A DNA stretch of 45,112 nucleotides from Geobacillus jurassicus NBRC 107829 (GTDB taxonomy: Bacteria; Bacillota; Bacilli; Bacillales; Anoxybacillaceae): the NCBI RefSeq assembly GCF_001544315.1, contig NZ_BCQG01000028.1, forward strand, positions 1 through 45,112, written 5' to 3'. A model generated the notes under the pieces. That model did not search any database and was not told where the DNA came from. It saw only the letters and a list, made by a program, of their open reading frames with translations. Below are positions 6,952-14,623 of the stretch, piece by piece. How positions within the stretch are numbered: the stretch's first letter is position 1; every line of letters starts with the position of its first letter. A program made the position numbers and the translations under genes.

Positions 6952-7887
6952 ATGAGAAAAGCAGTCGGTTTATTGGCGGCATTGTGGCTTGCAGGCGGCG
7001 TGTTGGCTGGATGTTCGCTCGACCAGAACAACGCATCGAGCGACAAAGGGAAAACGAAACAGGATGGAGAAGTCAAAATCGGTTTATCCATTTCCACCTT
7101 GAACAACCCGTTCTTCGTCACTTTAAAAGAAGGTGCTGAAAAAGCCGCCAAGGACGAAGGGGCAAAATTGATTGTCGTCGATGCCCAAAATGACTCGGCG
7201 AAACAAATTAACGATATTGAAGACTTGATCCAACAACACGTCGATGTGCTTTTGGTCAACCCGACGGACTCAAGCGCCGTCACTTCTGCGATTGAATCAG
7301 CCAACAGCGCCAACATTCCGGTCATTACGGTCGACCGCAGTGCGGACGGCGGGAAAGTGGTCGCCCATATCGCCTCCGACAATGTGGCTGGAGGAAAAAT
7401 GGCGGCGCAATTTATTGTCGACCACTTGAAAAACGGTGGAAACATTGTGGAATTGGAAGGGATTCCTGGTTCGTCAGCAGCCCGTGAACGCGGAGAAGGA
7501 TTCCACCAAGTGATTGACAAAGCAGCCAATATGAAAGTCGTCGCCAAACAAGCGGCTGATTTTGACCGGGCCAAAGGATTGTCGGTCATGGAAAACATTT
7601 TGCAAAGCCATAAAGACATTCAAGCGGTCTTTGCCCATAACGACGAAATGGCCTTAGGGGCGTTGGAAGCCTTGCAAGCCCATGGAATGAACAACGTCCT
7701 TGTGGTCGGGTTCGATGCGACAGATGATGCGGTCAAAGCGGTGAAAGAAGGCAAAATGGCGGCCACAGTAGCGCAAAAGCCGGCATTAATTGGCGAAAAG
7801 GCTGTAGAAGCAGCCATTCGTGTTCATAAAGGGGAGAAAGTGGACAAATTTATCCCGGTTCCGCTTGAATTGGTTCAAGGGCAATAA
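6952..7887 (+). CDS. rbsB: Ribose-binding lipoprotein
   Basis: The 311-residue substrate-binding protein begins MRKAVGLLAALWLAGGVLAG followed by Cys21: a lipoprotein signal peptide with lipobox LAGC. The mature domain is a sugar-binding fold: IGLSISTLNNPFFVTLKEGAE, then VDVLLVNPTDSSAV, NIPVITVDRSADG, a hinge with EGIPGSSAARERGEGF, and AVFAHNDEMALGALEAL. It hangs on the outer membrane face and delivers ribose to RbsC. A strong site (AAGGGGGAAA) precedes the ATG, as expected for the most abundant component. It is the last gene before a long terminator. Confidence 0.95.
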   Translation: MRKAVGLLAALWLAGGVLAGCSLDQNNASSDKGKTKQDGEVKIGLSISTLNNPFFVTLKEGAEKAAKDEGAKLIVVDAQNDSAKQINDIEDLIQQHVDVLLVNPTDSSAVTSAIESANSANIPVITVDRSADGGKVVAHIASDNVAGGKMAAQFIVDHLKNGGNIVELEGIPGSSAARERGEGFHQVIDKAANMKVVAKQAADFDRAKGLSVMENILQSHKDIQAVFAHNDEMALGALEALQAHGMNNVLVVGFDATDDAVKAVKEGKMAATVAQKPALIGEKAVEAAIRVHKGEKVDKFIPVPLELVQGQ

Positions 7888-7904
7888 TATGGAATTTTAT
7901 CCGG

Positions 7905-7951
7905 TGGTGCTAGTTGAGCTCTGATGCTCAACTAGCACCATGGGTTTTTTT
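7905..7951 (+). terminator. Terminator of the ribose operon
   Basis: Perfect 15-bp arms at 7905-7919 and 7926-7940 with a 6-nt loop, followed by TGGG and a run of seven T. Confidence 0.92.
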
Positions 7952-8114
7952 ATAATTTCCCAAATCCTTTCATACGGCAACATAAAATTTCCCCCAACAG
8001 ATAAAAATAACTACTAATAGCATAACGTGATGAACGCTTGTCCGATAAGAGGAAGTCGTAAAGTAAATGTTTTTCATTCGTATTTAATGAAAAAATAGGA
8101 AAAAGGGGTCCGCC

Positions 8115-8498
8115 ATGCTTCACAAACTCGACTGGATGACGTACATCATGATCATTTTAGCCAGCTACCGGTTCACCCATTTGATCGTCTTTGATAAGAT
8201 CACTGAATTTATTCGCAATCCGTTTATGAAAAAAGAGGAAATTCAACACGAGGACGGGAGTACGGAAATCAAGAAAGTGCCGAAATCGAAATTTGGTTAT
8301 TTGCTGAATTGTTATTGGTGCGCGGGTGTATGGAGTGCGATTTTTCTCGCGCTTGGGTATTTATTCATCCCGACAATTGCAATGCCGTTTATTTTTATTT
8401 TTTCGATCGCCGGGGCGCAGGCGATTTTGGAGACGTTTGTCGGGGTGGGGACGAAGGCGATCGATCTGTTGTCGGCGGCGAAAAAACGAATGGACTAG
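8115..8498 (+). CDS. DUF1360 family membrane protein
   Basis: The 127-residue protein has an N-terminal hydrophobic helix (WMTYIMIILASYRFTHLIVFD), a charged loop (residues 38-58), then YLLNCYWCAGVWSAIFLALG, IPTIAMPFIFIFSIAGAQAI, and a polar tail. CYWCAGVWSA with its two cysteines and the SYRxTHLIVFD start are typical of DUF1360, a family found mainly in spore-forming Bacillota; some members are annotated as sporulation-related. Start ATG 8115 follows GAAAAAGGGG. It is a single gene between two terminators. Family call is good; function is not known. Confidence 0.8.
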   Translation: MLHKLDWMTYIMIILASYRFTHLIVFDKITEFIRNPFMKKEEIQHEDGSTEIKKVPKSKFGYLLNCYWCAGVWSAIFLALGYLFIPTIAMPFIFIFSIAGAQAILETFVGVGTKAIDLLSAAKKRMD

Positions 8499-8534
8499 AG
8501 CGTGTTGGCGGCGGGCAGAGAGCAGGGAACATTT

Positions 8535-8576
8535 GCGGGCGTGCGGCGGAAAAATGCCGCACGCTCGCTTTTCTTG
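8535..8576 (+). terminator. Terminator after the DUF1360 gene
   Basis: GCGTGCGGC (8539-8547) pairs with GCCGCACGC (8556-8564). Three outer pairs and one wobble extend the stem to 8535 and 8568. T-rich sequence CTTTTCTTGCTTTT follows. Confidence 0.85.
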
Positions 8577-8596
8577 CTTTTGTAGGTATATCGTTA

Positions 8597-8706
8597 TTGA
8601 CTTATATAAGCATTTAATTATATACTGATTGACAGAAACAATTTCGTTGGTCGGCGTGACTGTTTCAATGATGTATGTTCGTTTTTTTATAAGCAAATAA
8701 TTATAT
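8597..8706 (+). promoter_or_regulatory. Arsenic operon promoter with two ArsR-type boxes
   Basis: TTGACT (8597-8602) and TATACT (8621-8626) lie 18 bp apart. The AT-rich box ATAAGCATTTAATTATAT (8606-8623) fills the spacer and enters the -10. A second copy at 8689-8706 differs at only two bases and ends 21 nt before the arsR ATG, in the leader. ArsR-family repressors bind such ATA-rich imperfect palindromes, so one copy would block polymerase and the other would act downstream. The repeat is seen directly; the binding protein is inferred. Confidence 0.7.
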
Positions 8707-8727
8707 GATGATGAATGGAGGGGTTAT

Positions 8728-9075
8728 ATGCCGCAACTCGCAATGGAGATGGAAGCGACAGCCCGGGTGTTGAAGCTGCTCGGCGATCCGACGCGGCTGA
8801 CGATTTTGGCCATTTTACACAAGCGGGAGTGCTGTGTGTGTGAGCTGATGGAAGTGTTTTCGTCAAGCCAGCCGGCGATCAGCCAGCATCTTCGCAAATT
8901 GAAAGATGCCGGGTTGCTCCAAGAGGAGCGGAGAGGGCAATGGGTGTATTATTCGCTCCGTCCGCAAAGCGAATACTACTCGCTGTTGCAAACGATATTG
9001 TCGTACGTTCCCGATCAAGACGAAAACATTCGCAAAATCGAGGAAGCGAATCCGGCGTCCCGCTGCGGGTGCTGA
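8728..9075 (+). CDS. arsR: Arsenic-responsive repressor ArsR
   Basis: The 115-residue winged-helix protein contains LKLLGDPTRLTILAIL, then ECCVCELMEVF with Cys35, Cys36 and Cys38, the recognition helix SQPAISQHLRKLKDAGLL, and the wing QEERRGQWVYYSL. The ECCVCEL cluster corresponds to the As(III)/Sb(III) site (ELCVCDL) of ArsR. The C-terminus adds another pair, Cys113 and Cys115 (RCGC). It would repress the operon until arsenite binds. Start ATG 8728 follows GGAGGGG. acr3 and arsC follow closely on the same strand. Confidence 0.92.
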   Translation: MPQLAMEMEATARVLKLLGDPTRLTILAILHKRECCVCELMEVFSSSQPAISQHLRKLKDAGLLQEERRGQWVYYSLRPQSEYYSLLQTILSYVPDQDENIRKIEEANPASRCGC

Positions 9076-9096
9076 TTTTTTCAAACGAGGTGAAAC

Positions 9097-10164
9097 ATGG
9101 TGGATTGCTGTGAGCCAAAACGGTTGTCGTTTTTAGATCGGTATTTGACGGTATGGATTTTTTTGGCGATGGCTTTCGGAATCGGTTTAGGGATTTGGTT
9201 TCCGCAGGTTGTTGGCGGGCTGAACCGCTTGCAAGTCGGAACAACCTCGATTCCGATTGCGATCGGGTTGATTTTGATGATGTATCCGCCGCTGGCGAAG
9301 GTTCGTTATGAGGAGATGGGGCGGGTATTTAAAGACGTCAAAGTGCTCGTTTTGTCTCTCGTGCAAAACTGGGTGATCGGTCCGATTCTTATGTTTTTGT
9401 TGGCGATTGTCTTTTTGCCGGATAAGCCGGAGTATATGATCGGCTTGATTTTAATCGGCCTCGCCCGCTGCATCGCCATGGTCATCGTCTGGAATGACTT
9501 GGCGCGCGGCGATGCGGAATATGCGGCAGGGCTTGTCGCCTTCAATTCGCTCTTTCAAGTGTTGTTTTTCTCGCTGTATGCGTATGTGTTTGTCACGGTG
9601 ATTCCAGAGTGGATTGGACTTGAAGGGGCGATCGTGAATATCACGATGGCGGAAGTGGCAAAATCGGTGTTCCTGTACTTAGGGGTTCCGTTTTTGGCCG
9701 GCATGGCGACAAGGTTTGTGCTTGTGAAAGCGAAAGGGCGGCAATGGTATGAAACAGTGTTTGTGCCGAAAATCAGCCCGCTGACGCTCGTTGCGCTCTT
9801 GTTTACGATCGTCGTGATGTTTTCGCTCAAAGGAGACATGATCGTCAGCTTGCCGCTTGACGTCGTCCGGATTGCGATTCCGTTGTTGCTGTATTTTGTT
9901 TTGATGTTTTTCGTCTCCTTCTTTTTGGCGAAAAAATTGGGAGCCGGCTACCCGGTGTCGACGACGCTCGCGTTTACGGCAGGAAGCAACAACTTTGAGC
10001 TGGCCATTGCCGTCGCCGTTGGGGTGTTTGGCATTCATTCGGGCGCGGCGTTTGCGGCAGTTATCGGTCCGCTCATTGAAGTGCCGGTGATGCTGGCGCT
10101 TGTCAACGTAGCATTGGCGTTTCAGCGAAAGTATTTTTCTTCGGGCAATCCAACATCAACGTAA
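9097..10164 (+). CDS. acr3: Arsenite efflux transporter, ACR3 family
   Basis: The 355-residue protein has about ten hydrophobic segments and starts [20 protein letters not shown], typical of ACR3. Family motifs are [43 protein letters not shown], and [19 protein letters not shown] with the conserved Cys125 needed for arsenite transport. Near the end comes [20 protein letters not shown] and GPLIEVPVM. It exports arsenite across the cytoplasmic membrane using the proton gradient. It starts 21 nt after arsR and ends 15 nt before arsC. Many annotations call the same family arsB; this one is ACR3-type rather than the ArsB type. Confidence 0.93.
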   Translation: MVDCCEPKRLSFLDRYLTVWIFLAMAFGIGLGIWFPQVVGGLNRLQVGTTSIPIAIGLILMMYPPLAKVRYEEMGRVFKDVKVLVLSLVQNWVIGPILMFLLAIVFLPDKPEYMIGLILIGLARCIAMVIVWNDLARGDAEYAAGLVAFNSLFQVLFFSLYAYVFVTVIPEWIGLEGAIVNITMAEVAKSVFLYLGVPFLAGMATRFVLVKAKGRQWYETVFVPKISPLTLVALLFTIVVMFSLKGDMIVSLPLDVVRIAIPLLLYFVLMFFVSFFLAKKLGAGYPVSTTLAFTAGSNNFELAIAVAVGVFGIHSGAAFAAVIGPLIEVPVMLALVNVALAFQRKYFSSGNPTST

Positions 10165-10179
10165 AGGTGGGAACCAGCG

Positions 10180-10599
10180 ATGAAGAAAAAAGTCATATAC
10201 TTTTTATGCACCGGCAACTCGTGCCGCAGTCAAATGGCAGAAGGCTGGGCGAAACAACTTCTTGGTGAGGAATGGGAGGTGTACAGCGCTGGCCTTGAAG
10301 CGCATGGCCTCAATCCGAACGCGGTGAAGGTGATGAAGGAAGTGGGCATCGATATCTCGAACCAAACGTCTGATGTCATCGACCCGGATCTTCTCCACCG
10401 CGCCGATTTGGTTGTGACGCTGTGCGGCCATGCGGCTGACCATTGCCCGGTCACCCCGCCGCACGTGAAGCGCGTCCATTGGGGATTCGACGATCCGGCG
10501 AAAGCGGAAGGGACGGAAGAGGAGAAGCTCGCTGTGTTCCGCCGCGTCCGCGATGAAATCGGCGCGCGCATCCGCCGGTTTGCCGAGACAGGGGAATAA
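10180..10599 (+). CDS. arsC: Arsenate reductase, thioredoxin-coupled
   Basis: The 139-residue protein has the low-molecular-weight phosphatase P-loop [10 protein letters not shown] beginning at Cys10, and a redox pair Cys82 and Cys89 in [14 protein letters not shown]. Cys10, Cys82 and Cys89 are the three catalytic cysteines of the Bacillus/Staphylococcus ArsC class, which reduces arsenate to arsenite using thioredoxin. [12 protein letters not shown] is the conserved Asp-containing loop. The arsenite formed is exported by the preceding transporter. Start ATG 10180 follows AAAGGTGGGAA; it is the last gene of the operon. Confidence 0.94.
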   Translation: MKKKVIYFLCTGNSCRSQMAEGWAKQLLGEEWEVYSAGLEAHGLNPNAVKVMKEVGIDISNQTSDVIDPDLLHRADLVVTLCGHAADHCPVTPPHVKRVHWGFDDPAKAEGTEEEKLAVFRRVRDEIGARIRRFAETGE

Positions 10600-10779
10600 A
10601 GGCGATATGGCAAGACTGCAATATTGACGAAAACGGGTGAAAGCGAGCGGCTAGGACGTTGGTGGACGAACACGAGGGGTTGCCCGGCGGCCGGAACGAT
10701 GCGGGCAACCTGTTCCCGTCCCGCTGGCGGAAACCACGCCGCCCTGGATGTTCGGGAAACCGCTATTAGGCAAAAAGAA

Positions 10780-10821
10780 GGTTCCAACCGGCTTGGCTTG
10801 AGCCGGTGTGGAACCTTTTTT
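10780..10821. terminator. Terminator between arsC and the convergent oxidoreductase gene
   Basis: Arms GGTTCCA-A-CCGGCT (10780-10793) and AGCCGG-TG-TGGAACC (10801-10815) are followed by TTTTTTG on the plus strand. The minus strand has CTT and TTTTTG after the other arm, so it can work both ways. The 180 bases between arsC and this stem hold one further hairpin (GGTTGCCC/GGGCAACC near 10677-10709) and no gene. Confidence 0.85.
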
Positions 10822-10823
10822 GC

Positions 10824-11810
10824 TTATCGTTGATCGGCTGGGAACACGATGCCGGTTTGCCGGCGCGCTTCGTCCATCAGCTCGATTGTCCAAAGCGAAT
10901 GGCGGTGTGAGTTGATTGCCGATTCGCGTTCTCCGTTTTCGATCAAACGGATAAACTCTTCCGCTTCATAATACATCGGCGGTTTGTCTTGCGGCACGGT
11001 GATGTCCTCGACGCGCCCGTCGCGGTAGCAGATTTCCGCCTTTGCCGGTGTATGAATGGCGTCAATGATCATGCTTCCTTCTTCCCCTTGGATTTCCGCC
11101 GGCAAGTAGGAATTGGCGATTTTCGAGTAAAAGACGATCCCATCCATCTCTCCGTAGTCCACGACGATCGTTCCTTCGCCGTCCACCCCCGATTCGAGCT
11201 TGAGGCTTTGCGCTTTGAGGCTCTTCGGCTTGCCGAACAGGACAACCATCGGGTACAGACAGTAGACGCCGAGATCCATAAGCGCTCCGTTGGACAAAGC
11301 GGGGTTGAAGGCGTTGAGCACCGTTCCTTGCTTATAGGCGTCATAGCGCGATGAGTATTGGCAGTAGCTCGCTACATAGCGGCGGATGCGGCCGAGTTTA
11401 TGTATGTGCTGGCGGATTGCTTCGAAGTTCGGCATGAGCGTTGATTTCATCGCTTCCATCAACACGACGCCGTTTTGTTCGGCCGATTCGATCATCGCCT
11501 TTACCTCTTTGGCGTTGGAGGCGAGCGGTTTTTCGCATAAGACGTGTTTGCCGTGATTCATGAGCCAAATCGCCTGTTCGGCATGAAATGCGTTCGGGCT
11601 CGCGATATAGACGGCATCGATGTCACGGCTTTCGGCCAGCTTTTGCAAGTCGGTAAATGTGCGCGGCGCCCCGACTTTGTCGGCAAATCGCTTCGCTGTC
11701 TCGTCCGTCCGCGAGTAGACGGCGGCGAGTTCGAACGAGTCGACCAACCGCGCGGCATCAATGAACGCCTCGGTGATCCAGTTTGTGCCGATCGTCGCAA
11801 ATCGAACCAT
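10824..11810 (-). CDS. Gfo/Idh/MocA-family NAD(P)-dependent oxidoreductase
   Basis: The 328-residue protein starts MVRFATIGTNWITEAFIDAA (Rossmann nucleotide site). It continues VYIASPNAFHAEQAIWLMNHGKHVLCEKPLASN with the family signature Glu-Lys-Pro, in which the Lys is catalytic. The C-terminal half (NPALSNGALMDLGVYCLYPMVVLFG) is the family's alpha/beta domain, with a characteristic G.L.DLG.Y. Such enzymes oxidise or reduce sugars, inositols or related polyols; the substrate here cannot be read. The start at 11810 is chosen because AAAGGGG lies 8 nt upstream; an ATG at 11843 would add a polar tail. A weak -10 (TAAAAT) lies at 11847-11842. It is a single gene convergent with the ars operon. 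Confidence 0.88.
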   Translation of the reverse strand: MVRFATIGTNWITEAFIDAARLVDSFELAAVYSRTDETAKRFADKVGAPRTFTDLQKLAESRDIDAVYIASPNAFHAEQAIWLMNHGKHVLCEKPLASNAKEVKAMIESAEQNGVVLMEAMKSTLMPNFEAIRQHIHKLGRIRRYVASYCQYSSRYDAYKQGTVLNAFNPALSNGALMDLGVYCLYPMVVLFGKPKSLKAQSLKLESGVDGEGTIVVDYGEMDGIVFYSKIANSYLPAEIQGEEGSMIIDAIHTPAKAEICYRDGRVEDITVPQDKPPMYYEAEEFIRLIENGERESAINSHRHSLWTIELMDEARRQTGIVFPADQR

Positions 11811-12011
11811 GATCATTCCCCTTTCGCTCTTGTCGCCCTTCATTTTAGCACAATTTATCGAGAGAGTATGGGTTTCTGTGTGCGGGATTGGATCACTGCC
11901 TTGTCAAAAAGCAGTGAAGGAAGGAGTTGCTGAAATCGGTGGGAAACGAAGAAAAAACAATTATGATCACTATCCAGCATATATCTCGTATTTATAAACT
12001 TCATAAATTAA

Positions 12012-12413
12012 TTGGCGGTGGTCGTTATTAAGTTGTGTAGTGTAAATAGCTGTGCCGAGCTTGATAGTGATCGCAATCCTTTAGATATAAAAAAAGTCTT
12101 CACTCCACTTGATAAATATTGTATTGTTCATTGCGTTGTTTCAAATGTGCAAAAAACAGATAGATTTGTTGAAATGATATGGCATCACCCGCATGGAGAA
12201 GCGATTTTTGGAGTTAAGATAGAACTTGATCAGAAAAAAGCTATACAAAAAGTATTTTCAATTGTACATTTTTCTTTTTTTCTTCATTTAGAAAAACCAG
12301 ATGGTATTTGGGCGGTTCATATTATGCCCTTTGACTTCAAGTGGGATTTAGAGATAAGGACGTTTGGTTTCCGAGATAATGGTACTTTATCTACTTATGA
12401 TTTTAAAGTTTGA
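12012..12413 (+). CDS. Hypothetical protein, AT-rich, start uncertain
   Basis: A frame of 133 codons follows directly after an in-frame stop. It has no ATG near its start: TTG at 12012 or GTG at 12018 would have to be used, and neither has a clear ribosome site. The protein has a beta-rich pattern (FTPLDKYCIVHCVVSNVQ, FVEMIWHHPHGEAIFGVKIEL, GIWAVHIMPFDFKWDLEIRTFGFRD) that recalls small immunoglobulin-like domains of cell-surface or stress proteins, but no family is recognised. Codon use is much more AT-rich than in the neighbours, which suggests later acquisition. It may be the remaining 3' part of a longer gene. Confidence 0.45.
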   Translation: MAVVVIKLCSVNSCAELDSDRNPLDIKKVFTPLDKYCIVHCVVSNVQKTDRFVEMIWHHPHGEAIFGVKIELDQKKAIQKVFSIVHFSFFLHLEKPDGIWAVHIMPFDFKWDLEIRTFGFRDNGTLSTYDFKV

Positions 12414-12554
12414 AAGAGGAGGTTCACTACCACAATATACCAGATGTTTTGTATAGACTTGTATCCAAAATGATCTTTACTTATGACGTAAGAAGGACAA
12501 GTTCTGACGCAGCCAAACCCAAACTTTTGGTGGAGAGCTAAAGAGGAAGTGGCT

Positions 12555-12749
12555 ATGAAAAAAAATTACATTGCATTCTTTGCATTTCTTGTGTGTCTTT
12601 TGTGTATAAGTTGGTTTAAAGAAGGATGGAAAGGCATTTCCCTTCTTTTTTTGAAAGGCGTCGTTATTTTTATAACGATCTATGTTGTGGTGTTTGTTAT
12701 TGTCTGGTCGACTATGAAGTTAGTTGGTTTTTTTAAAAGACGTCTATAG
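12555..12749 (+). CDS. Small membrane protein, two helices, unknown
   Basis: The 64-residue protein starts MKKNYIAFFAFLVCLLCISW with a first hydrophobic helix, then a short loop (FKEGWKGISLLFLKG), a second helix (VVIFITIYVVVFVIVWSTM) and the basic tail KRRL. AGAGGAAG lies 6 nt before the ATG at 12555; a GTG two codons earlier is possible. The region is AT-rich like the gene before it. A terminator follows. No family or function is recognised. Confidence 0.5.
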   Translation: MKKNYIAFFAFLVCLLCISWFKEGWKGISLLFLKGVVIFITIYVVVFVIVWSTMKLVGFFKRRL

Positions 12750-12786
12750 TGAGCGATCATTTGAATGAAATATTTCGAATGTTCTG

Positions 12787-12812
12787 GCCATCCCGTATGG
12801 GGTGGTTTTTTA
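12787..12812 (+). terminator. Terminator after the small membrane protein gene
   Basis: CCATCCC (12788-12794) and GGGGTGG (12799-12805) form a stem with a GTAT loop and one wobble pair; TTTTTTA follows. Confidence 0.7.
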
Positions 12813-12841
12813 TAGATGCATATAGGCAAAGAAGATGGAAC

Positions 12842-12940
12842 TCATATTTCGCAACCTTCTTCGGTGTAAAACCATTTCGACCGTTCATAGTCTGAACAAA
12901 TGATGGCCATGTGATGAATGCGGGCAATACGCATGTCCAT
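12842..12940 (-). pseudogene. 5' fragment of a glyoxalase/VOC-family gene
   Basis: A strong AAGGAGG ribosome site precedes MDMRIARIHHMAIICSDYER and SKWFYTEEGCEI, then a stop. The segment IHHMAIICSDYERSKWFYTE is the standard beginning of vicinal-oxygen-chelate (glyoxalase-like) proteins, including the first metal-binding His. Family members continue for at least 90 more residues after FYTE, and nothing of that is found to the left. The break falls exactly where the 18-mer CTCATATTTCGCAACCTT begins (12841-12858); that 18-mer occurs again, inverted, at 40839-40856. This is a gene truncated at a repeat boundary. Confidence 0.7.
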
Positions 12941-13120
12941 TTCCTCCTTAGTGATCTTTTGTTATTTTGCAATAATGTCGATGACCGCCGATGATTGTCG
13001 AAAAGAATGAAACAAGTTTGGCTTCCGTCGAGTTGACAGTGAGATGATATGTATACTATCATAAAATTTGTAGATTAAAAAATTTAGAATATTCATTTGT
13101 TTTTATAAAAAATGCGCTTT

Positions 13121-13134
13121 TGTAAGCGCTTCAC
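13121..13134 (+). promoter_or_regulatory. Possible degenerate cre-like site upstream of the E2 gene
   Basis: TGTAAGCGCTTCAC agrees with the first 11 positions of TGWAANCGNTNWCA and then diverges, as if one base were lost. It lies 90 bases before the start of the 2-oxo acid dehydrogenase operon, where carbon catabolite control would make sense. Otherwise 12941-13223 holds no gene that I can support. Confidence 0.25.
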
Positions 13135-13223
13135 CTCTGTTGTCTCCCATTTGGCACCATCAACGCAGGCATCGTTCAAGGCGTTCATCCATACATGAGA
13201 ATACAAGGGGAAGGGGATATCAC

Positions 13224-14522
13224 ATGATCTACGAATTTAAATTGCCCGACATCGGCGAAGGGCTGCATGAAGCGGAAATCATCCGCTGGCTCATTCGCGA
13301 AGGGGATGTGGTCAAAGCCGACCAGCCGATCGCCGAAATTCAAACGGATAAGGCGATGGTCGAAATGACGACGCCGGTCGCTGGGAAAGTCGTGGCGCTC
13401 GCCGGGCCGGAAGGAGCGACGGTCAAGGTTGGGGAGCCGTTGATTGTGGTGGAAACCGAGGCGGCGGTCGCGGGGGAAGCAGCGTCGACCGACAATTCAG
13501 TTCGGGAGCCTGCGCCTGTCGCGTGTGGAGAAGCCCCGCGTCCAGCGGCGGCGCGCAAGCGGGCGATCGCCGCGCCGTCCGTGCGCAAGCGGGCGCGGGA
13601 GTTGGGCGTTCCGATCGATGAGGTGGAAGGAACGGGCGAAGGCGGCCGGGTGACGCTCGCCGACTTGGAGCGGTATGTCAGGGAGCGGGAAGCGGCCGCG
13701 GCGGTGGCGGCAAGGAGCGAAGCGAAGGGAGACGTCCTGTCGACCGGCAGCGCGGCCGGAGGGCGGCAGGCGAGTATAGCCGCATGGACGTCCATCGCGA
13801 GCTTGGATGCGGTGTTCGAAGAAGAAGAGCGCATCCCGCTTCGCGGCTTGCGCAAAAAGATCGCCGAAAAAATGGTGAAATCGGCATACACGGCGCCGCA
13901 CGTGACCGGCATGGACGAAGTCGATGTGACGAAGCTCGTTGAGATTCGCAAGAGCCTTGCCAACGAGCTGGCCAAAGAGCAGATCAAGCTGACGTATTTG
14001 CCGTTTGTCATCAAAGCGGTGACAAGGGCGCTGAAGGAATATCCGATGTTTAACGCTTCGCTCGATGAAGAGACGAATGAAATCGTGCTGAAAAAGCGCT
14101 ATCACATCGGCATCGCGACGGCGACGAAAGCTGGGCTCGTCGTCCCCGTCATCCGTGACGCCGATCAAAAATCGATCCGCGAGCTCGCCATCGAAATCGC
14201 CGAACTGTCAGAAAAAGCGCACCGCCAGGCGCTTCGCCTTGAGGAGCTGCAAGGAAGCACGTTTACGATCACGAGCACCGGCGCGGGCGGCGGCTGGTTT
14301 GCGACGCCGATCATCAACTACCCGGAAGTGGCGATTTTAGGGGTGCATGCCATCAAACGGCGCCCGGTCGTTGTGGAGGATGAAATCGTCATCCGCGATA
14401 TGATGGGGATGTCGCTCACCTTTGACCACCGCGTCATTGACGGCGAGCCGGCCGGGCGGTTTATGCGGACGGTGGCGCACTATTTGGAAAATCCGGAAGT
14501 GCTGTTGTTGGACGTGCGGTGA
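13224..14522 (+). CDS. 2-oxo acid dehydrogenase E2 component (dihydrolipoyl acyltransferase)
   Basis: The 432-residue protein has the three E2 parts in order. The lipoyl domain is MIYEFKLPDIGEGLHEAEII onward, with lipoyl-lysine Lys43 in QTDKAMVEM. The peripheral-subunit binding domain is at about 117-152 (APSVRKRARELGVPIDEVEG). The catalytic domain ends with DHRVIDG (401-407), the acyltransferase active site. A Pro/Ala-rich linker lies between. It forms the core that carries acyl groups from E1 to CoA. Start ATG 13224 follows AAGGGGAAGGGG; an in-frame ATG at 13140 would add a tail unlike any E2. The E2-first order, followed by E1-alpha and E1-beta, is unlike the standard pdhABCD operon. Substrate (pyruvate, branched-chain or other 2-oxo acid) is not determined. 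Confidence 0.9.
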   Translation: MIYEFKLPDIGEGLHEAEIIRWLIREGDVVKADQPIAEIQTDKAMVEMTTPVAGKVVALAGPEGATVKVGEPLIVVETEAAVAGEAASTDNSVREPAPVACGEAPRPAAARKRAIAAPSVRKRARELGVPIDEVEGTGEGGRVTLADLERYVREREAAAAVAARSEAKGDVLSTGSAAGGRQASIAAWTSIASLDAVFEEEERIPLRGLRKKIAEKMVKSAYTAPHVTGMDEVDVTKLVEIRKSLANELAKEQIKLTYLPFVIKAVTRALKEYPMFNASLDEETNEIVLKKRYHIGIATATKAGLVVPVIRDADQKSIRELAIEIAELSEKAHRQALRLEELQGSTFTITSTGAGGGWFATPIINYPEVAILGVHAIKRRPVVVEDEIVIRDMMGMSLTFDHRVIDGEPAGRFMRTVAHYLENPEVLLLDVR

Positions 14523-14623
14523 CCGGCGGGCGGTTAGGAGGCCATGTCTTCGTGTTGGAAGAGAGCGAGCGCCAAAGAGAAGCAGCTGGGCCGTGATGGA
14601 AAAAACGATGAGGAGGGAAACCC

